Origin: Arthrobacter sp. AK04
Lineage (GTDB): Bacteria; Actinomycetota; Actinomycetes; Actinomycetales; Micrococcaceae
Direction of reading: 5' to 3'
Length of the DNA: 59,681 nucleotides
NCBI RefSeq assembly: GCF_021129155.1
Contig: NZ_JAJOMC010000026.1
Coordinates: 1-59,681 of the forward strand
Every line of letters starts with the position of its first letter. The stretch's first letter is position 1. A program made the translations under genes and the position numbers. The notes under the pieces were generated by a model. That model was not told the origin of the DNA. It did no database searches and worked only from the letters and a program-made list of their open reading frames with translations. Below are positions 33,512-43,784 of the stretch, piece by piece.

Positions 33512-34630
33512 ATGATCATCGGCGTCCCCAAAGAAATCAAGAACAACGAGTTCCGGGTGGCCATCACCGCCGCCGGCGTCCACGAATTCCGCAGCAACGG
33601 CCACACCGTGCTGGTGGAGCGCGGCGCGGGCCTGGGCTCCGGCATCACCGATGAGGAATACTCCATCGCCGGCGCCGAGATCGTCAACGAAGCCGATGAC
33701 GTCTGGGCCCGTGCGGACATGGTCATGAAGGTCAAGGAGCCGGTGAAGGCCGAGTACCATCGCTTCCGCAAGGGCCTGATCCTCTTCACCTACCTCCACC
33801 TCGCTGCCGAGCCCGAACTCACCCGCGAGCTCATCAACTCCGGCGTTACCGCCATCGCCTACGAGACCGTCCAGGAGGGCCGCACCCTTCCGCTGCTGGC
33901 CCCCATGTCAGAGGTTGCGGGCCGGCTTTCCGTGCAGGTGGGCGCATCCTCGCTCATGGCACCCGCAGGCGGAAAGGGCGTCCTGCTGGGCGGCGTTCCC
34001 GGCGTCCGTCCGGCCAAGGTAGTTGTGCTCGGCGCCGGCGTGGCAGGCACCAACGCCGCAGCCATGGCCCTCGGCCTGGGCGCCGACGTCACCATCCTGG
34101 ACATCAACATCAACCGGCTGCGCGAACTGGACGCCCAGTACCAGGGCCGGCTCAAGACGGTGGCGTCCAACAAGTACGAGATCGAGAAGTCCGTGGTGGA
34201 CGCGGACCTGGTGATCGGCTCCGTCCTCATCCCCGGCGCCAAGGCCCCCAAGCTGGTCACCAACGACCTCGTGGCCCGCATGAAGCCCGGCTCGGTCCTG
34301 GTGGACATCGCCGTGGACCAGGGCGGCTGCTTCGAGGACACCCGCCCCACCACGCACCAGGAACCCACGTACAAGGTGCACAACACCATTTTCTACTGCG
34401 TGGCCAACATGCCCGGCGCCGTGCCGAACACTTCCACCTACGCGCTGACCAACGTCACGCTCCGGTACGCAGTGTCCCTGGCCAACCTGGGTGTCAAGGC
34501 AGCCTTCGACCGCGACCCCGCCCTCGCAGCCGGCCTCAACATCGCCGCCGGCCACGTGGCACACCACTCAGTGTCCGAGGCCCACAATCTGCCCCTCGTA
34601 GCGGACTGGCACGAACTGGTTTCGGCGTAG
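33512..34630 (+). CDS. ald: Alanine dehydrogenase
   Basis: A 372-residue enzyme catalysing the reversible NAD-linked deamination of L-alanine to pyruvate and ammonia. Lys75 (MVMKVKEP) and His96 (FTYLHLAAE) are the substrate-binding and catalytic residues. The Rossmann segment is [30 protein letters not shown] and the C-terminal block [18 protein letters not shown] is diagnostic. GGAG six bases before ATG 33512 supports this start; ATG 33500 lies inside that site. A strong hairpin follows the stop. Its regulator is probably the divergent PucR protein. Confidence 0.95.
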   Translation: MIIGVPKEIKNNEFRVAITAAGVHEFRSNGHTVLVERGAGLGSGITDEEYSIAGAEIVNEADDVWARADMVMKVKEPVKAEYHRFRKGLILFTYLHLAAEPELTRELINSGVTAIAYETVQEGRTLPLLAPMSEVAGRLSVQVGASSLMAPAGGKGVLLGGVPGVRPAKVVVLGAGVAGTNAAAMALGLGADVTILDININRLRELDAQYQGRLKTVASNKYEIEKSVVDADLVIGSVLIPGAKAPKLVTNDLVARMKPGSVLVDIAVDQGGCFEDTRPTTHQEPTYKVHNTIFYCVANMPGAVPNTSTYALTNVTLRYAVSLANLGVKAAFDRDPALAAGLNIAAGHVAHHSVSEAHNLPLVADWHELVSA

Positions 34631-34640
34631 CTCGGACTCC

Positions 34641-34718
34641 GGCCGCAACGGCGGCCATCCCCGCGTGCTGCTCCTTCGTCGCTCTGACGCACGCTTCCGG
34701 ATGGTCTCCGTTGCGGCC
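34641..34718. terminator. Bidirectional hairpin terminator
   Basis: Twenty-base arms at 34641-34660 and 34699-34718 pair except for three central positions (GGCCGCAACGG and GGCCATCC on the left; GGATGG and CCGTTGCGGCC on the right). It separates convergent ald and the oxidoreductase. Confidence 0.75.
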
Positions 34719-34719
34719 G

Positions 34720-35793
34720 TTAACGAACCATTGAAGCCAGTTCCCGTGCTTTTTCTATTAACTTGATTGTCTCGACGGCGTCTGCTGGGTCTACTGGGAG
34801 GGGCAGGGCTGAGGTTGCGCCGCCGTCCAGGATCTTGTCTGCCAGGAGCCGGTAGAACTCAGGGTAGGCGCCGCGTTCGGTGGGCAGGGCGTCCAGGTGT
34901 CCATCGCGGCCCAGGAGCCCGGCCCACTCCGGCGCCTCCTGGCCGTAGTCCGCGTCCAGGGGGCTGCCGCCCGCGGCGATGTACGGTTCCTGCGGGTCCA
35001 CCCCGTGCTTGGTGAATCCGCCCACGGAACCCAGAACACGGAACCGCGGGGCCTGCTGCGCGCAGAGCATGTTCATGGTGAGGTGGCTGATCACGCCGGA
35101 TTCATGCCGCAGGACCAGGAAAACGTCGTCGTCCGCCCGCTCATCCGAACGGCGGGCCTTCAGTTCCGCGTGGACCACTGCGGCCGGTCCGAAGAGCTGG
35201 AGGGCCTGGTCGATCAGGTGGCTGCCGAGATCGAACAACGTTCCGCCGCCCTCGGCCGCGGTGGCGCGGGCCTTCCAGGCCTTGGCGATGGCGGGCGACC
35301 ACCGCTCGAAGCGCGATTCAAACCGGGTCACCCGGCCCAGCGCATCAGCCGCCAACAGCTTTCGCAGGGTCAGGAAGTCCCCGTCCCAGCGGCGGTTCTG
35401 GAACACCGTCAGCACCCTGCCCAGTTGGCGTGCCAGCGCGATGAGTTCCTGGCCCTGCGCGCTGGTCACGGCGAAGGGTTTGTCCACCACCACATCAAGG
35501 CCTGCTTCCAGGGATGCCTTTGCCAGCGGGTAGTGGGTGGCGGGCGGGGTCCCCAGCACCACCAGGTCCACGTCCCCGGCGTGCTCGAGGACTGCCTTGC
35601 CGTCCGGCACGGTCTTCACATCCTGGTACTGCGCGGCCGCCGCCGCTTCCCTCCCGGCGTTGGACGTGGCAATCATGCTGAGTGAGTAGCGCGGGTCCGC
35701 TGCTATCAGGGGCGCGTGGAACACGCTCCCGGACAACCCGAAACCCACGACGGCGGTGCGGATGGTGCGCGGGGCTGCTGCAGTTCCGGTCAT
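34720..35793 (-). CDS. Gfo/Idh/MocA family oxidoreductase
   Basis: A 357-residue NAD(P)-dependent oxidoreductase. The N-terminal Rossmann domain starts with TAVVGFGLSGSVFHAPLI, and the catalytic Lys lies in the EKP-like motif DVVVDKPFAVT. The C-terminal domain shows GGGTLFDLGSHLIDQAL, normal for this family, which acts on sugars, inositol and derivatives. I chose ATG 35793; ATG 35847 would add eighteen unmatched residues and fall in the repeat region. No sugar genes flank it, so the substrate stays open. Confidence 0.87.
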   Translation of the reverse strand: MTGTAAAPRTIRTAVVGFGLSGSVFHAPLIAADPRYSLSMIATSNAGREAAAAAQYQDVKTVPDGKAVLEHAGDVDLVVLGTPPATHYPLAKASLEAGLDVVVDKPFAVTSAQGQELIALARQLGRVLTVFQNRRWDGDFLTLRKLLAADALGRVTRFESRFERWSPAIAKAWKARATAAEGGGTLFDLGSHLIDQALQLFGPAAVVHAELKARRSDERADDDVFLVLRHESGVISHLTMNMLCAQQAPRFRVLGSVGGFTKHGVDPQEPYIAAGGSPLDADYGQEAPEWAGLLGRDGHLDALPTERGAYPEFYRLLADKILDGGATSALPLPVDPADAVETIKLIEKARELASMVR

Positions 35794-35820
35794 AGTGGCT
35801 AGGCTACTCCCCCGCCTCCG

Positions 35821-35921
35821 GTGAGAGATGCTTACGGAAAATCCCACGTTAAGTGAGAGATGGTTACGGAAAATGCCGCATCAAGTGGGAGGGCGTGTGC
35901 ATCAGGTGGGAGGGCGCGTGG
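35821..35921. repeat. Degenerate tandem repeat, unit 32 then 21 bases
   Basis: Copy 1 (35821-35852) and copy 2 (35853-35884) share GTGAGAGATG, TTACGGAAAAT and closely similar ends (CCCACGTTAA / GCCGCATCAA). Copy 3 starts at 35885 and copy 4 at 35906, both with GTGGGAGGGCG. The boundary GTGRGAG recurs at 32, 32 and 21 bases. It is too short and degenerate for a CRISPR array. It lies between the oxidoreductase start and the ABC operon terminator. Confidence 0.55.
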
Positions 35922-35930
35922 GACGGCGAA

Positions 35931-35967
35931 GGCCGGCAGGCCCTGGATGTTCCAGGAGCTGCCGGCC
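35931..35967 (-). terminator. Hairpin terminator of the peptide ABC operon
   Basis: Outer stem GGCCGGCAG/CTGCCGGCC (35931-35939 with 35959-35967) and inner stem CCTGG/CCAGG. It lies 47 bases after the binding-protein stop on the minus strand. Confidence 0.7.
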
Positions 35968-36013
35968 CTGCCGCGCTGCTGCTATTCAGTTGTGCCCCGC
36001 GGGGCAGGTGGGG

Positions 36014-37732
36014 TTACTTCTTTTCCCAGCCGATGGTGGTCCAGTCCGGAACCTGGGAGAGGCTCTGGAACAGGGAGGGACCGTAGTTGGCCAGTCCGGT
36101 GCGGACGAAGGAGATCTGCGGGCCGTTCATGACCACACCCATGGAGAAGTACTTCGCCATGTGCTCCTTCTCCACCTCCATTGCTGCCTTGTTGCGCTCG
36201 GCGTTGTCCTCGATGGAGGCCAGGTCAGCGATCTTCTTGTCCAGCTCGGCGTCGCCCAGCTGGTTCTCGTTGGTCTTGGAGTCGTAGTACTGCTTAACGG
36301 CGGACGTGGCGTCAGGGCCCACCGTGTAGCCCGAGACGCTCATGTCGAACTCACGTGAACCGAGGACCTTGCCGAAGTCGGCCGAGGCGCGCTGGTCAAT
36401 GCCCACGTCCATGCCGCCGGCCTGGAGCTGCTGCTGCAGGGTCTGGGTGAAAGCGAGGGTGGTGGGATCGTCACCGAAGTTGCTGATCTTGAAGGCTGCA
36501 GGCTTGCCGTCCTTCTCCATGATGCCGTTCGCGTTCTCGGTGTAGCCGGCGTCCGTCAGCACCTTCTTGGCGGCCTCCGGACCGGTTTCCTTCACGGGGT
36601 AGTTGTCCTGGTAGTACTCCGAGAAGGGCAGGAGCATCATGGAACCTGAGCTGGGCTCTTCCCAGTTCAGGCCGTTGAAGCGAACCTTGCGGAGGGCTTC
36701 ACGGTCAACCGCGGCGAAGATGGCCTCGCGGACGGCAACATCGGTGATGCGCTGGGCGTTGAGGTTCATGCCGCCGGCGAACAGGCGCTGGCCGCGGCGG
36801 ACCTCAGCGTTGTTGGTGCCCTCGAGCTGCTTGTACAGGGAGATGGTGTTGGCGGACATGGCGTCGATCTCGCCGTTCTTGAAGGCAGCGATCTGGGCGC
36901 TGGTCTCCAGCTGGCGGAACACCACATTTTCCAGTACCGGCTTGTTGCCCCACCACTTCTCGTTGGGAACCAGCGTCACAGTCTTGGCGGCGGTGTCGTA
37001 CTGGTCCAGCTTGAACGGGCCAGCCATCCATTCCGGGTGCATCTCGCCGTTGAAGCCCTCGTTGAAGATCTCGGGGCTGTTCACGGCGGGATGGATCAGG
37101 CCAAAGAACAAGTCCTCCAGCGGATAAACCGGCTGGGTGGTCTTGACGATGATTTCCTTGTCGCTGCTGCCGGCCTCCACGGACTCCACAAACTCATAGG
37201 ATCCCGAGCTGACAATGTCGTAGCCGGCGTCCGGGCTCTTCAGGATGTTCCACGTGTTCTGGAAGGCCTTGATGTCGATGGGGGTGCCATCGTTGTAGGT
37301 GGCCTTTTCGTTGACCTTGATGGTGATGGTCTGCTTGCCATCCTCCACTTCGTTCTCCACAGACTCGCAGAAGTCCTTGTTGGGAGACGCCTTGCCCTCG
37401 AAGTCGAGCTTCCAGCAGCCGCCAATGCCGCCACTGTTCACAGCAACCGGGTTCATCGGAACCTGCAGCGCGGAGTTGTCTGCGCTGTTGCCGTTGTTGG
37501 AGAAGCCATTGAAGTCCGGCCCGATGTTGCCCAGCGGAAGGGTGACCTTGCCGCCCTGTTCAAGATCGGCTGCCGGCTTCTCGTTGACGCTGATGAGCTT
37601 GGACAGATCGCTGCCTGCCTCCTGGCCCTTGGCCGTTTCGGGGCCAGTGGACCCGCCACCGCCGCCGCAGGCCGTCAGCGCCAGAGCTGCGGTGATGGCC
37701 GCCGCTCCGCCGATCCTGTTCAGATTCCTCAT
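36014..37732 (-). CDS. Peptide/nickel-type ABC importer, binding lipoprotein
   Basis: A 572-residue family 5 solute-binding protein. Residues 1-21 form a lipoprotein signal with lipobox LALTAC and Cys22. The mature part is long, as usual for DppA/OppA: NWxxxP-type strings such as NEKATYNDGTPIDIKAFQNTWNILKS, MAGPFKLDQYDTAAKTVTLVPNEKWWG, and AVREAIFAAVDREALRKVRF. It should capture oligopeptides or another ligand outside the membrane. ATG 37732 follows AAGGGA. It is last in its operon (permease, permease, ATPase, binding protein), whereas it is normally first; the 52-base gap before it may hold its own promoter. Confidence 0.9.
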   Translation of the reverse strand: MRNLNRIGGAAAITAALALTACGGGGGSTGPETAKGQEAGSDLSKLISVNEKPAADLEQGGKVTLPLGNIGPDFNGFSNNGNSADNSALQVPMNPVAVNSGGIGGCWKLDFEGKASPNKDFCESVENEVEDGKQTITIKVNEKATYNDGTPIDIKAFQNTWNILKSPDAGYDIVSSGSYEFVESVEAGSSDKEIIVKTTQPVYPLEDLFFGLIHPAVNSPEIFNEGFNGEMHPEWMAGPFKLDQYDTAAKTVTLVPNEKWWGNKPVLENVVFRQLETSAQIAAFKNGEIDAMSANTISLYKQLEGTNNAEVRRGQRLFAGGMNLNAQRITDVAVREAIFAAVDREALRKVRFNGLNWEEPSSGSMMLLPFSEYYQDNYPVKETGPEAAKKVLTDAGYTENANGIMEKDGKPAAFKISNFGDDPTTLAFTQTLQQQLQAGGMDVGIDQRASADFGKVLGSREFDMSVSGYTVGPDATSAVKQYYDSKTNENQLGDAELDKKIADLASIEDNAERNKAAMEVEKEHMAKYFSMGVVMNGPQISFVRTGLANYGPSLFQSLSQVPDWTTIGWEKK

Positions 37733-37784
37733 GGTGTTCCCTTCGTTGGTGCGAGTGGTGGTGCTTGTGATGGGTCGAAGAAAC

Positions 37785-40018
<2,234 letters not shown>

Positions 40019-40022
<4 letters not shown>

Positions 40023-41008
40023 GAGGCGTTCCCCTTAACACGGGCTTTCAGGGCGTTGCGCTTCTTGGCGCTGCCGGAGGAGCTTGAGCTTGGATCGAAG
40101 GCGTCACGCAGTCCGTCGTTCATCATGGCCAGTGATCCGGTGAGCAGGAACATTACGGTCAGCGGCACCCAGAACATCCAGGGGAACGTCTGCACCTGGG
40201 AGGTGGCTCCGCCAATCAGCACGCCGAGGCTCACATCCGGAACCTTGATGCCGATGCCGATGAAGGAGAAGGCAACTTCCGCGAGGATGGCACCGGTGAC
40301 GCCCCGGGTGATGTCCAGGACCAGCAGCGACCCGATGTTGGGCACCAAGTGGCGCCACACGATCCTGCGGGCCGGAACACCCATGTACTGTGCGGCCTTG
40401 ACGAAGTCACGCTGCATCAGGGACATGGAGAGGGACCGGATGAGCCGCGCCGTTCCCATCCAGCTGAAGACGAGCAGCACAATGATCAGCAGCAGCCAGG
40501 ACGGCAGGTCCCGCCGCAGGCCTTCACCTCCGCCGCTGGTGGCCACGGCCACGACCAGCAGGGCCGGCATCATGATGAGCGCCTCAAGGATGAAGAGCAT
40601 CACCTTGTCCACCTTGCCGCCGAAGTAGGCCATGGTGCACCCGTAGACGGCGGCAACGAGGACCGACACCAGCCCCACGATCAGTCCGATCAGGATGGAA
40701 ATGCGGGTGCCCTCCACGGTCATTGCGTAGAGGTCGATCCCGGCCTGGGAGGTACCCAAGTAGTGTTCGGCCGAGGGCGGCATTCCAATGTTGAAGGGGT
40801 CGATGGTCTGCTTGTCCCACTGGGTGAAGTACCCGCCCACGAAGGAGAAAACGGTCAGGGCGAGGAAGATGGCAAGCCCTGCGACGGCTGTCTTGTTCCG
40901 CATGAAGCGGCGGAAGATGATGGTGTTCTTGCCGATCACGACGTCGGCGCCCTCCAGGTGGGCGTCCTGGGCGACGGCGGCGGGGTCTACTGCATTGAGG
41001 TTGGTCAC
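40019..41008 (-). CDS. Peptide ABC importer, permease C (DppC type)
   Basis: A 329-residue permease with about six hydrophobic segments. An N-terminal OppC-type domain (KNTIIFRRFMRNKTAVAGLAIFLALTV) precedes the channel. The EAA loop is MGVPARRIVWRHLVPN, following RDFVKAAQYM. HYLGTSQAGIDLYAMTVEGTRISILIG is the classical DppC segment, with S-Q-A replacing the usual T-D-x-x-G-R-D. It begins two bases before the upstream permease stop region and overlaps the ATPase gene by four bases. Confidence 0.92.
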
Positions 41009-41010
41009 GG

Positions 41011-41994
41011 TTACTGCACCCGCACTCTCGGGTCAACAAGGGTGGTGGCGAAATCCGCCAGAATGGCTCCGAGGGCGAAGATCACGGAACCGTAGGCCAG
41101 CGTGGCCGTGGCGGCGTTGACGTCCTGGAGTGAGATGGCGTCGATGCTCCACGAACCCACGCCGGGCCAGGCGAAGATTTTCTCCGCGAAGAAGCCGCCG
41201 GCGAAGATGGCCGGGATGGTGAAGGCGATGCTTTGGGCCACCGGTATGAATGAGACCCGCAGCGCGTGCCGCGAAATGGCCTGGTTTCGGGTGAGGCCCT
41301 TGGCGCGGGCGGTCCGGACGAAATCGGCGTTGACGTTGTCCAGGAGGTACTGGCGCTGGGCAATCTGGTAGGACCCCCAGCCCACCAGTGTGATGGCAAC
41401 CGTGGGGACGGCGTAGTGCGCCAGCATGTCGATGAACTGGGCCCAGCCCGGCTCCATCCCCGGGGTGGAAATGCCGGTGACAAAGAAGATGCGTTCGCCC
41501 ACGGTCTCGTTGATGTTGATGGCGCCCAGCTGCACCAGGAAGTAGGCAATGGGGGCCGGCACGATGTACGCAAGGTAGCTGTACGAGGTGATGACGCGGT
41601 CCTGGAACTTGTACTGCCGGGCGGCGGAATAGACGCCGAGGGCAACGCCGATCACCAGGGTCAGGATGATGGAAGCCAGGAAAAGGCGGGTGGAGATCCA
41701 GACGCGGTCCCCGAACTCCGCGTTGATGTAGGCGCCGTTGGGGCTACGGCCCCAGTCCCAGCGCGTGAGGATCGCAGTAAGCCATTCGACATAGCGTTCC
41801 CAGGGGCTGAGGTCAGGGTCCAGGCCCTTCAGGCGCATCGAGTTTGCCACCTGCTCCGGGGTGGGACGGGGAATCCGTTCCTGTTCCAGCAGCGCGGGCT
41901 TGAGGGAACTGACCGCAAGGAAATATCCCGCTGACGTTGTCAGGAAGATCATGAAGACGTACGTGATGCCGCGCTTGGCGAGGTACCTGAGCAT
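41011..41994 (-). CDS. Peptide ABC importer, permease B (DppB type)
   Basis: A 327-residue permease, first gene of the operon. It starts RYLAKRGITYVFMIFLTTSAGYFLAV, as DppB/OppB proteins do, and has the EAA loop DFVRTARAKGLTRNQAISRHALR. It has about six hydrophobic segments. A large region between the first two segments (about residues 35-95) lies outside the membrane, somewhat different from E. coli DppB. It pairs with permease C. It is preceded by a leader of roughly 285 bases and a possible short ORF. Confidence 0.92.
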   Translation of the reverse strand: MLRYLAKRGITYVFMIFLTTSAGYFLAVSSLKPALLEQERIPRPTPEQVANSMRLKGLDPDLSPWERYVEWLTAILTRWDWGRSPNGAYINAEFGDRVWISTRLFLASIILTLVIGVALGVYSAARQYKFQDRVITSYSYLAYIVPAPIAYFLVQLGAININETVGERIFFVTGISTPGMEPGWAQFIDMLAHYAVPTVAITLVGWGSYQIAQRQYLLDNVNADFVRTARAKGLTRNQAISRHALRVSFIPVAQSIAFTIPAIFAGGFFAEKIFAWPGVGSWSIDAISLQDVNAATATLAYGSVIFALGAILADFATTLVDPRVRVQ

Positions 41995-42001
41995 GCGGGA
42001 G

Positions 42002-42091
42002 CTACTTCTGGATCATCGCCGCCGGCAGCTGGACGGTCAGACACCGCGTCATCCGCAGGCGGGCCAGGCTGTTGGGCAAATCAACAATCAC
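42002..42091 (-). CDS. Possible leader peptide upstream of the peptide ABC operon
   Basis: A 29-codon ORF starting with GTG 42091 and ending with TAG ten bases before the permease gene. GGAAGGA lies eight bases upstream of the GTG, a better ribosome site than that of the permease itself. The peptide reads VIVDLPNSLARLRMTRCL then TVQLPAAMIQK, basic in the middle, with one Cys and no membrane segment. Its position suggests translational control of the operon. I know of no matching family, so it could also be chance. Confidence 0.35.
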   Translation of the reverse strand: MIVDLPNSLARLRMTRCLTVQLPAAMIQK

Positions 42092-42354
42092 GTGCTGGAT
42101 CCTTCCGTTTTCCCCGGATCAGCGGGGGGTTGCGCCGCCTCACCGGGTCCTTGCCAGCGGGTAGCTGGCGTCCCGCAGCCTTTCAGGCTTAGTCCTTGTG
42201 GACTATGTCGCGGGTCACATTCCAGAGGAAACTATCACAAGCCGGAACCGAAAATGCGGGCCAATGCCACGAAAGCTACCCGCCCGTATCAGATCGTTAT
42301 GAATAGTTCTGTGAAGTTGGTGTGACTGGACACACATTCGGCCTGTGGCCTACT
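42092..42354 (-). promoter_or_regulatory. Leader and predicted promoter of the peptide ABC operon
   Basis: This is part of the 360-base gap 41995-42354. On the minus strand TTCACA (42315-42310) and TGATAC (42291-42286), spaced by 18, could be the promoter (5/6 and about 3/6), giving an untranslated leader of nearly 300 bases. The leader contains GC-rich inverted segments around 42110-42180. GTGTG/CACAC is a short inverted repeat at 42320-42335. I see no recognisable riboswitch. Confidence 0.35.
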
Positions 42355-42972
42355 CTACGCGCCGCGGACCACCAGTGTGACAAGATCCCGCCAGGAAGCG
42401 GCAAGCCTGTCGGGCGAGATCCCGTGGACTTTGACAAGGCTTAACAGCCGCTCCGGATCGAGGGTGGCCGCCAGGGACCCGGCCATCAGCCAGGGGTCAG
42501 GCCGAAAGCCTTCTTCCCGCAGGAGGATCTCGATATGGCGGTGCCACAGGACGGCGGCGGGGGCTTCAAAACGCCCGCGCGAGGCATGCTCGGCGGCCAG
42601 CACCAGGTCCCCGAACTCCATGACGTAGGAGATCCGCTCCACCCCGAAGGCGATGAGGCGTTCCAGCCCGGACGCGCCGGGGCCCAGCGGTGGCGGCCCG
42701 AACATGAACCGGGACTGGAAGTCGGCCTCGGACTCGCTCAGCAGCGTCAGCATCAGCCCTGCCCGGCTGCCGAACCGGCGGAAGACCGTGCCCTTGCCCA
42801 CCCCGGCATGCTCGGCCAGCCGGTCCATGGTCAGGCCTTCCGCCCCGCAGTCAGCGATGAGCTCCCGGGCAGCAGCAAGGAGGCGTTCCCGGTTCCGTGC
42901 GGCGTCCCGGCGCTCTGCCGCCGTTCCCGCCGGCAGGCCCGGCTTCGGTGGGATGAAGCTCACATCCGACAT
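42355..42972 (-). CDS. TetR family transcriptional regulator
   Basis: A 205-residue repressor. The HTH occupies about residues 25-70 (RLLAAARELIADCGAEGLTM, DRLAEHAGVGKGTVFRRFGS). The C-terminal domain contains the SbtR-like pattern. It is divergent from the FMN reductase gene, 117 bases apart, with a palindrome between them, so it very likely controls both itself and the reductase. A -10-like TATTAT (minus strand, 42992-42987) lies close to its start. Confidence 0.87.
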   Translation of the reverse strand: MSDVSFIPPKPGLPAGTAAERRDAARNRERLLAAARELIADCGAEGLTMDRLAEHAGVGKGTVFRRFGSRAGLMLTLLSESEADFQSRFMFGPPPLGPGASGLERLIAFGVERISYVMEFGDLVLAAEHASRGRFEAPAAVLWHRHIEILLREEGFRPDPWLMAGSLAATLDPERLLSLVKVHGISPDRLAASWRDLVTLVVRGA

Positions 42973-42994
42973 TCCAGACCTCGGGAATAATAAG

Positions 42995-43008
42995 CGGACC
43001 GTAGTCCG
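42995..43008. promoter_or_regulatory. TetR-type operator between regulator and FMN reductase
   Basis: CGGAC-CGTA-GTCCG is a perfect palindrome (5+4+5), flanked by weaker symmetry AAG/TTT. The form CGGAC-N4-GTCCG is common as an operator of autoregulated TetR proteins. It lies 23 bases from the regulator start. Confidence 0.6.
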
Positions 43009-43089
43009 TTTAGATGGGTGAAGGCACTAACAAGCCTCAGCTTAGACCGGCCCGCAGCCCTCCCGCGGACCCAGACCCCAGGAGTTCCC

Positions 43090-43647
43090 ATGACCAAGAG
43101 CACCGTCCTTACCCTTGTAGGCAGCCTCCGCGCCGAGTCCACCAACCAGAAGCTGGCGGAAGCCATCCAGCTGAACGCGCCGGAGCAGGTTGACGTGGTG
43201 ATCCACGGGAACCTCGGCAACATCCCGTTCTACAACGAGGACATCGACGTCGAGGGCCAGGTCCCCGAGGCAGCGGCCGCCCTGCGCGCTGCGGCCAATG
43301 AGGCAGACACGCTGCTGCTCGTCACTCCTGAGCACAACGGCACCGTTCCCGCCGCACTGAAGAACGCCATCGACTGGCTGTCCCGCCCGTTCGGCGCCGG
43401 CGCCCTCGCCGGCAAGCCCACCGCCGTCGTCGGCACCGCGTTCGGCCAGTACGGCGGGGTCTGGGCCCAGGACGAGGCCCGCAAGGCAGCAGGCATCGCC
43501 GGCGCGCAGATCCTCGAGGACGTCAAGCTCGCCGTGCCGGGATCCATGGTCCGCTTCGCCGAGGTCCACCCGAAAGACGACGCAGAGGTTGTGGAGCAGA
43601 TCAAGGGCGTGTTCGACGCAATCACCGCGTCCCAGCCAGCGGCTTAG
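43090..43647 (+). CDS. NADPH-dependent FMN reductase
   Basis: A 185-residue flavodoxin-fold reductase. The phosphate-binding loop GSLRAESTNQKLAEAI (residues 11-26) and the central LLVTPEHNGTVPAALKNAIDWLSRPFG (the PEYNxSxPxxLKNAID motif of the family) identify it. It reduces FMN, quinones or azo-type compounds with NADPH. ATG 43090 has GGAG upstream; the extension to 43018 would run through the promoter. Divergent from a TetR regulator, it is likely induced by a quinone-like or electrophilic compound. A good intrinsic terminator follows. Confidence 0.92.
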   Translation: MTKSTVLTLVGSLRAESTNQKLAEAIQLNAPEQVDVVIHGNLGNIPFYNEDIDVEGQVPEAAAALRAAANEADTLLLVTPEHNGTVPAALKNAIDWLSRPFGAGALAGKPTAVVGTAFGQYGGVWAQDEARKAAGIAGAQILEDVKLAVPGSMVRFAEVHPKDDAEVVEQIKGVFDAITASQPAA

Positions 43648-43662
43648 CCGCCACCCCCCCCG

Positions 43663-43699
43663 GTACCCGGCGCAGCCAACGCGCCGGGTACTGCTTTTT
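43663..43699 (+). terminator. Intrinsic terminator of the FMN reductase gene
   Basis: Perfect eleven-base arms GTACCCGGCGC (43663-43673) and GCGCCGGGTAC (43681-43691), followed by TGCTTTTT. It is the only hairpin noted here with a clear U-tract. Confidence 0.85.
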
Positions 43700-43784
43700 A
43701 AGCCCGCCGACCCTGCGGATCCAGCCACCCGGCCGGCACAGTGGAGCTCTGGCTGCCGCACCTGATCGTTGCTACCGTGACCGC

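Noticed and set aside
35821..35921. Short CRISPR-like array
   Set aside because: Units abut without spacers, the copies are degenerate and no cas gene is near.
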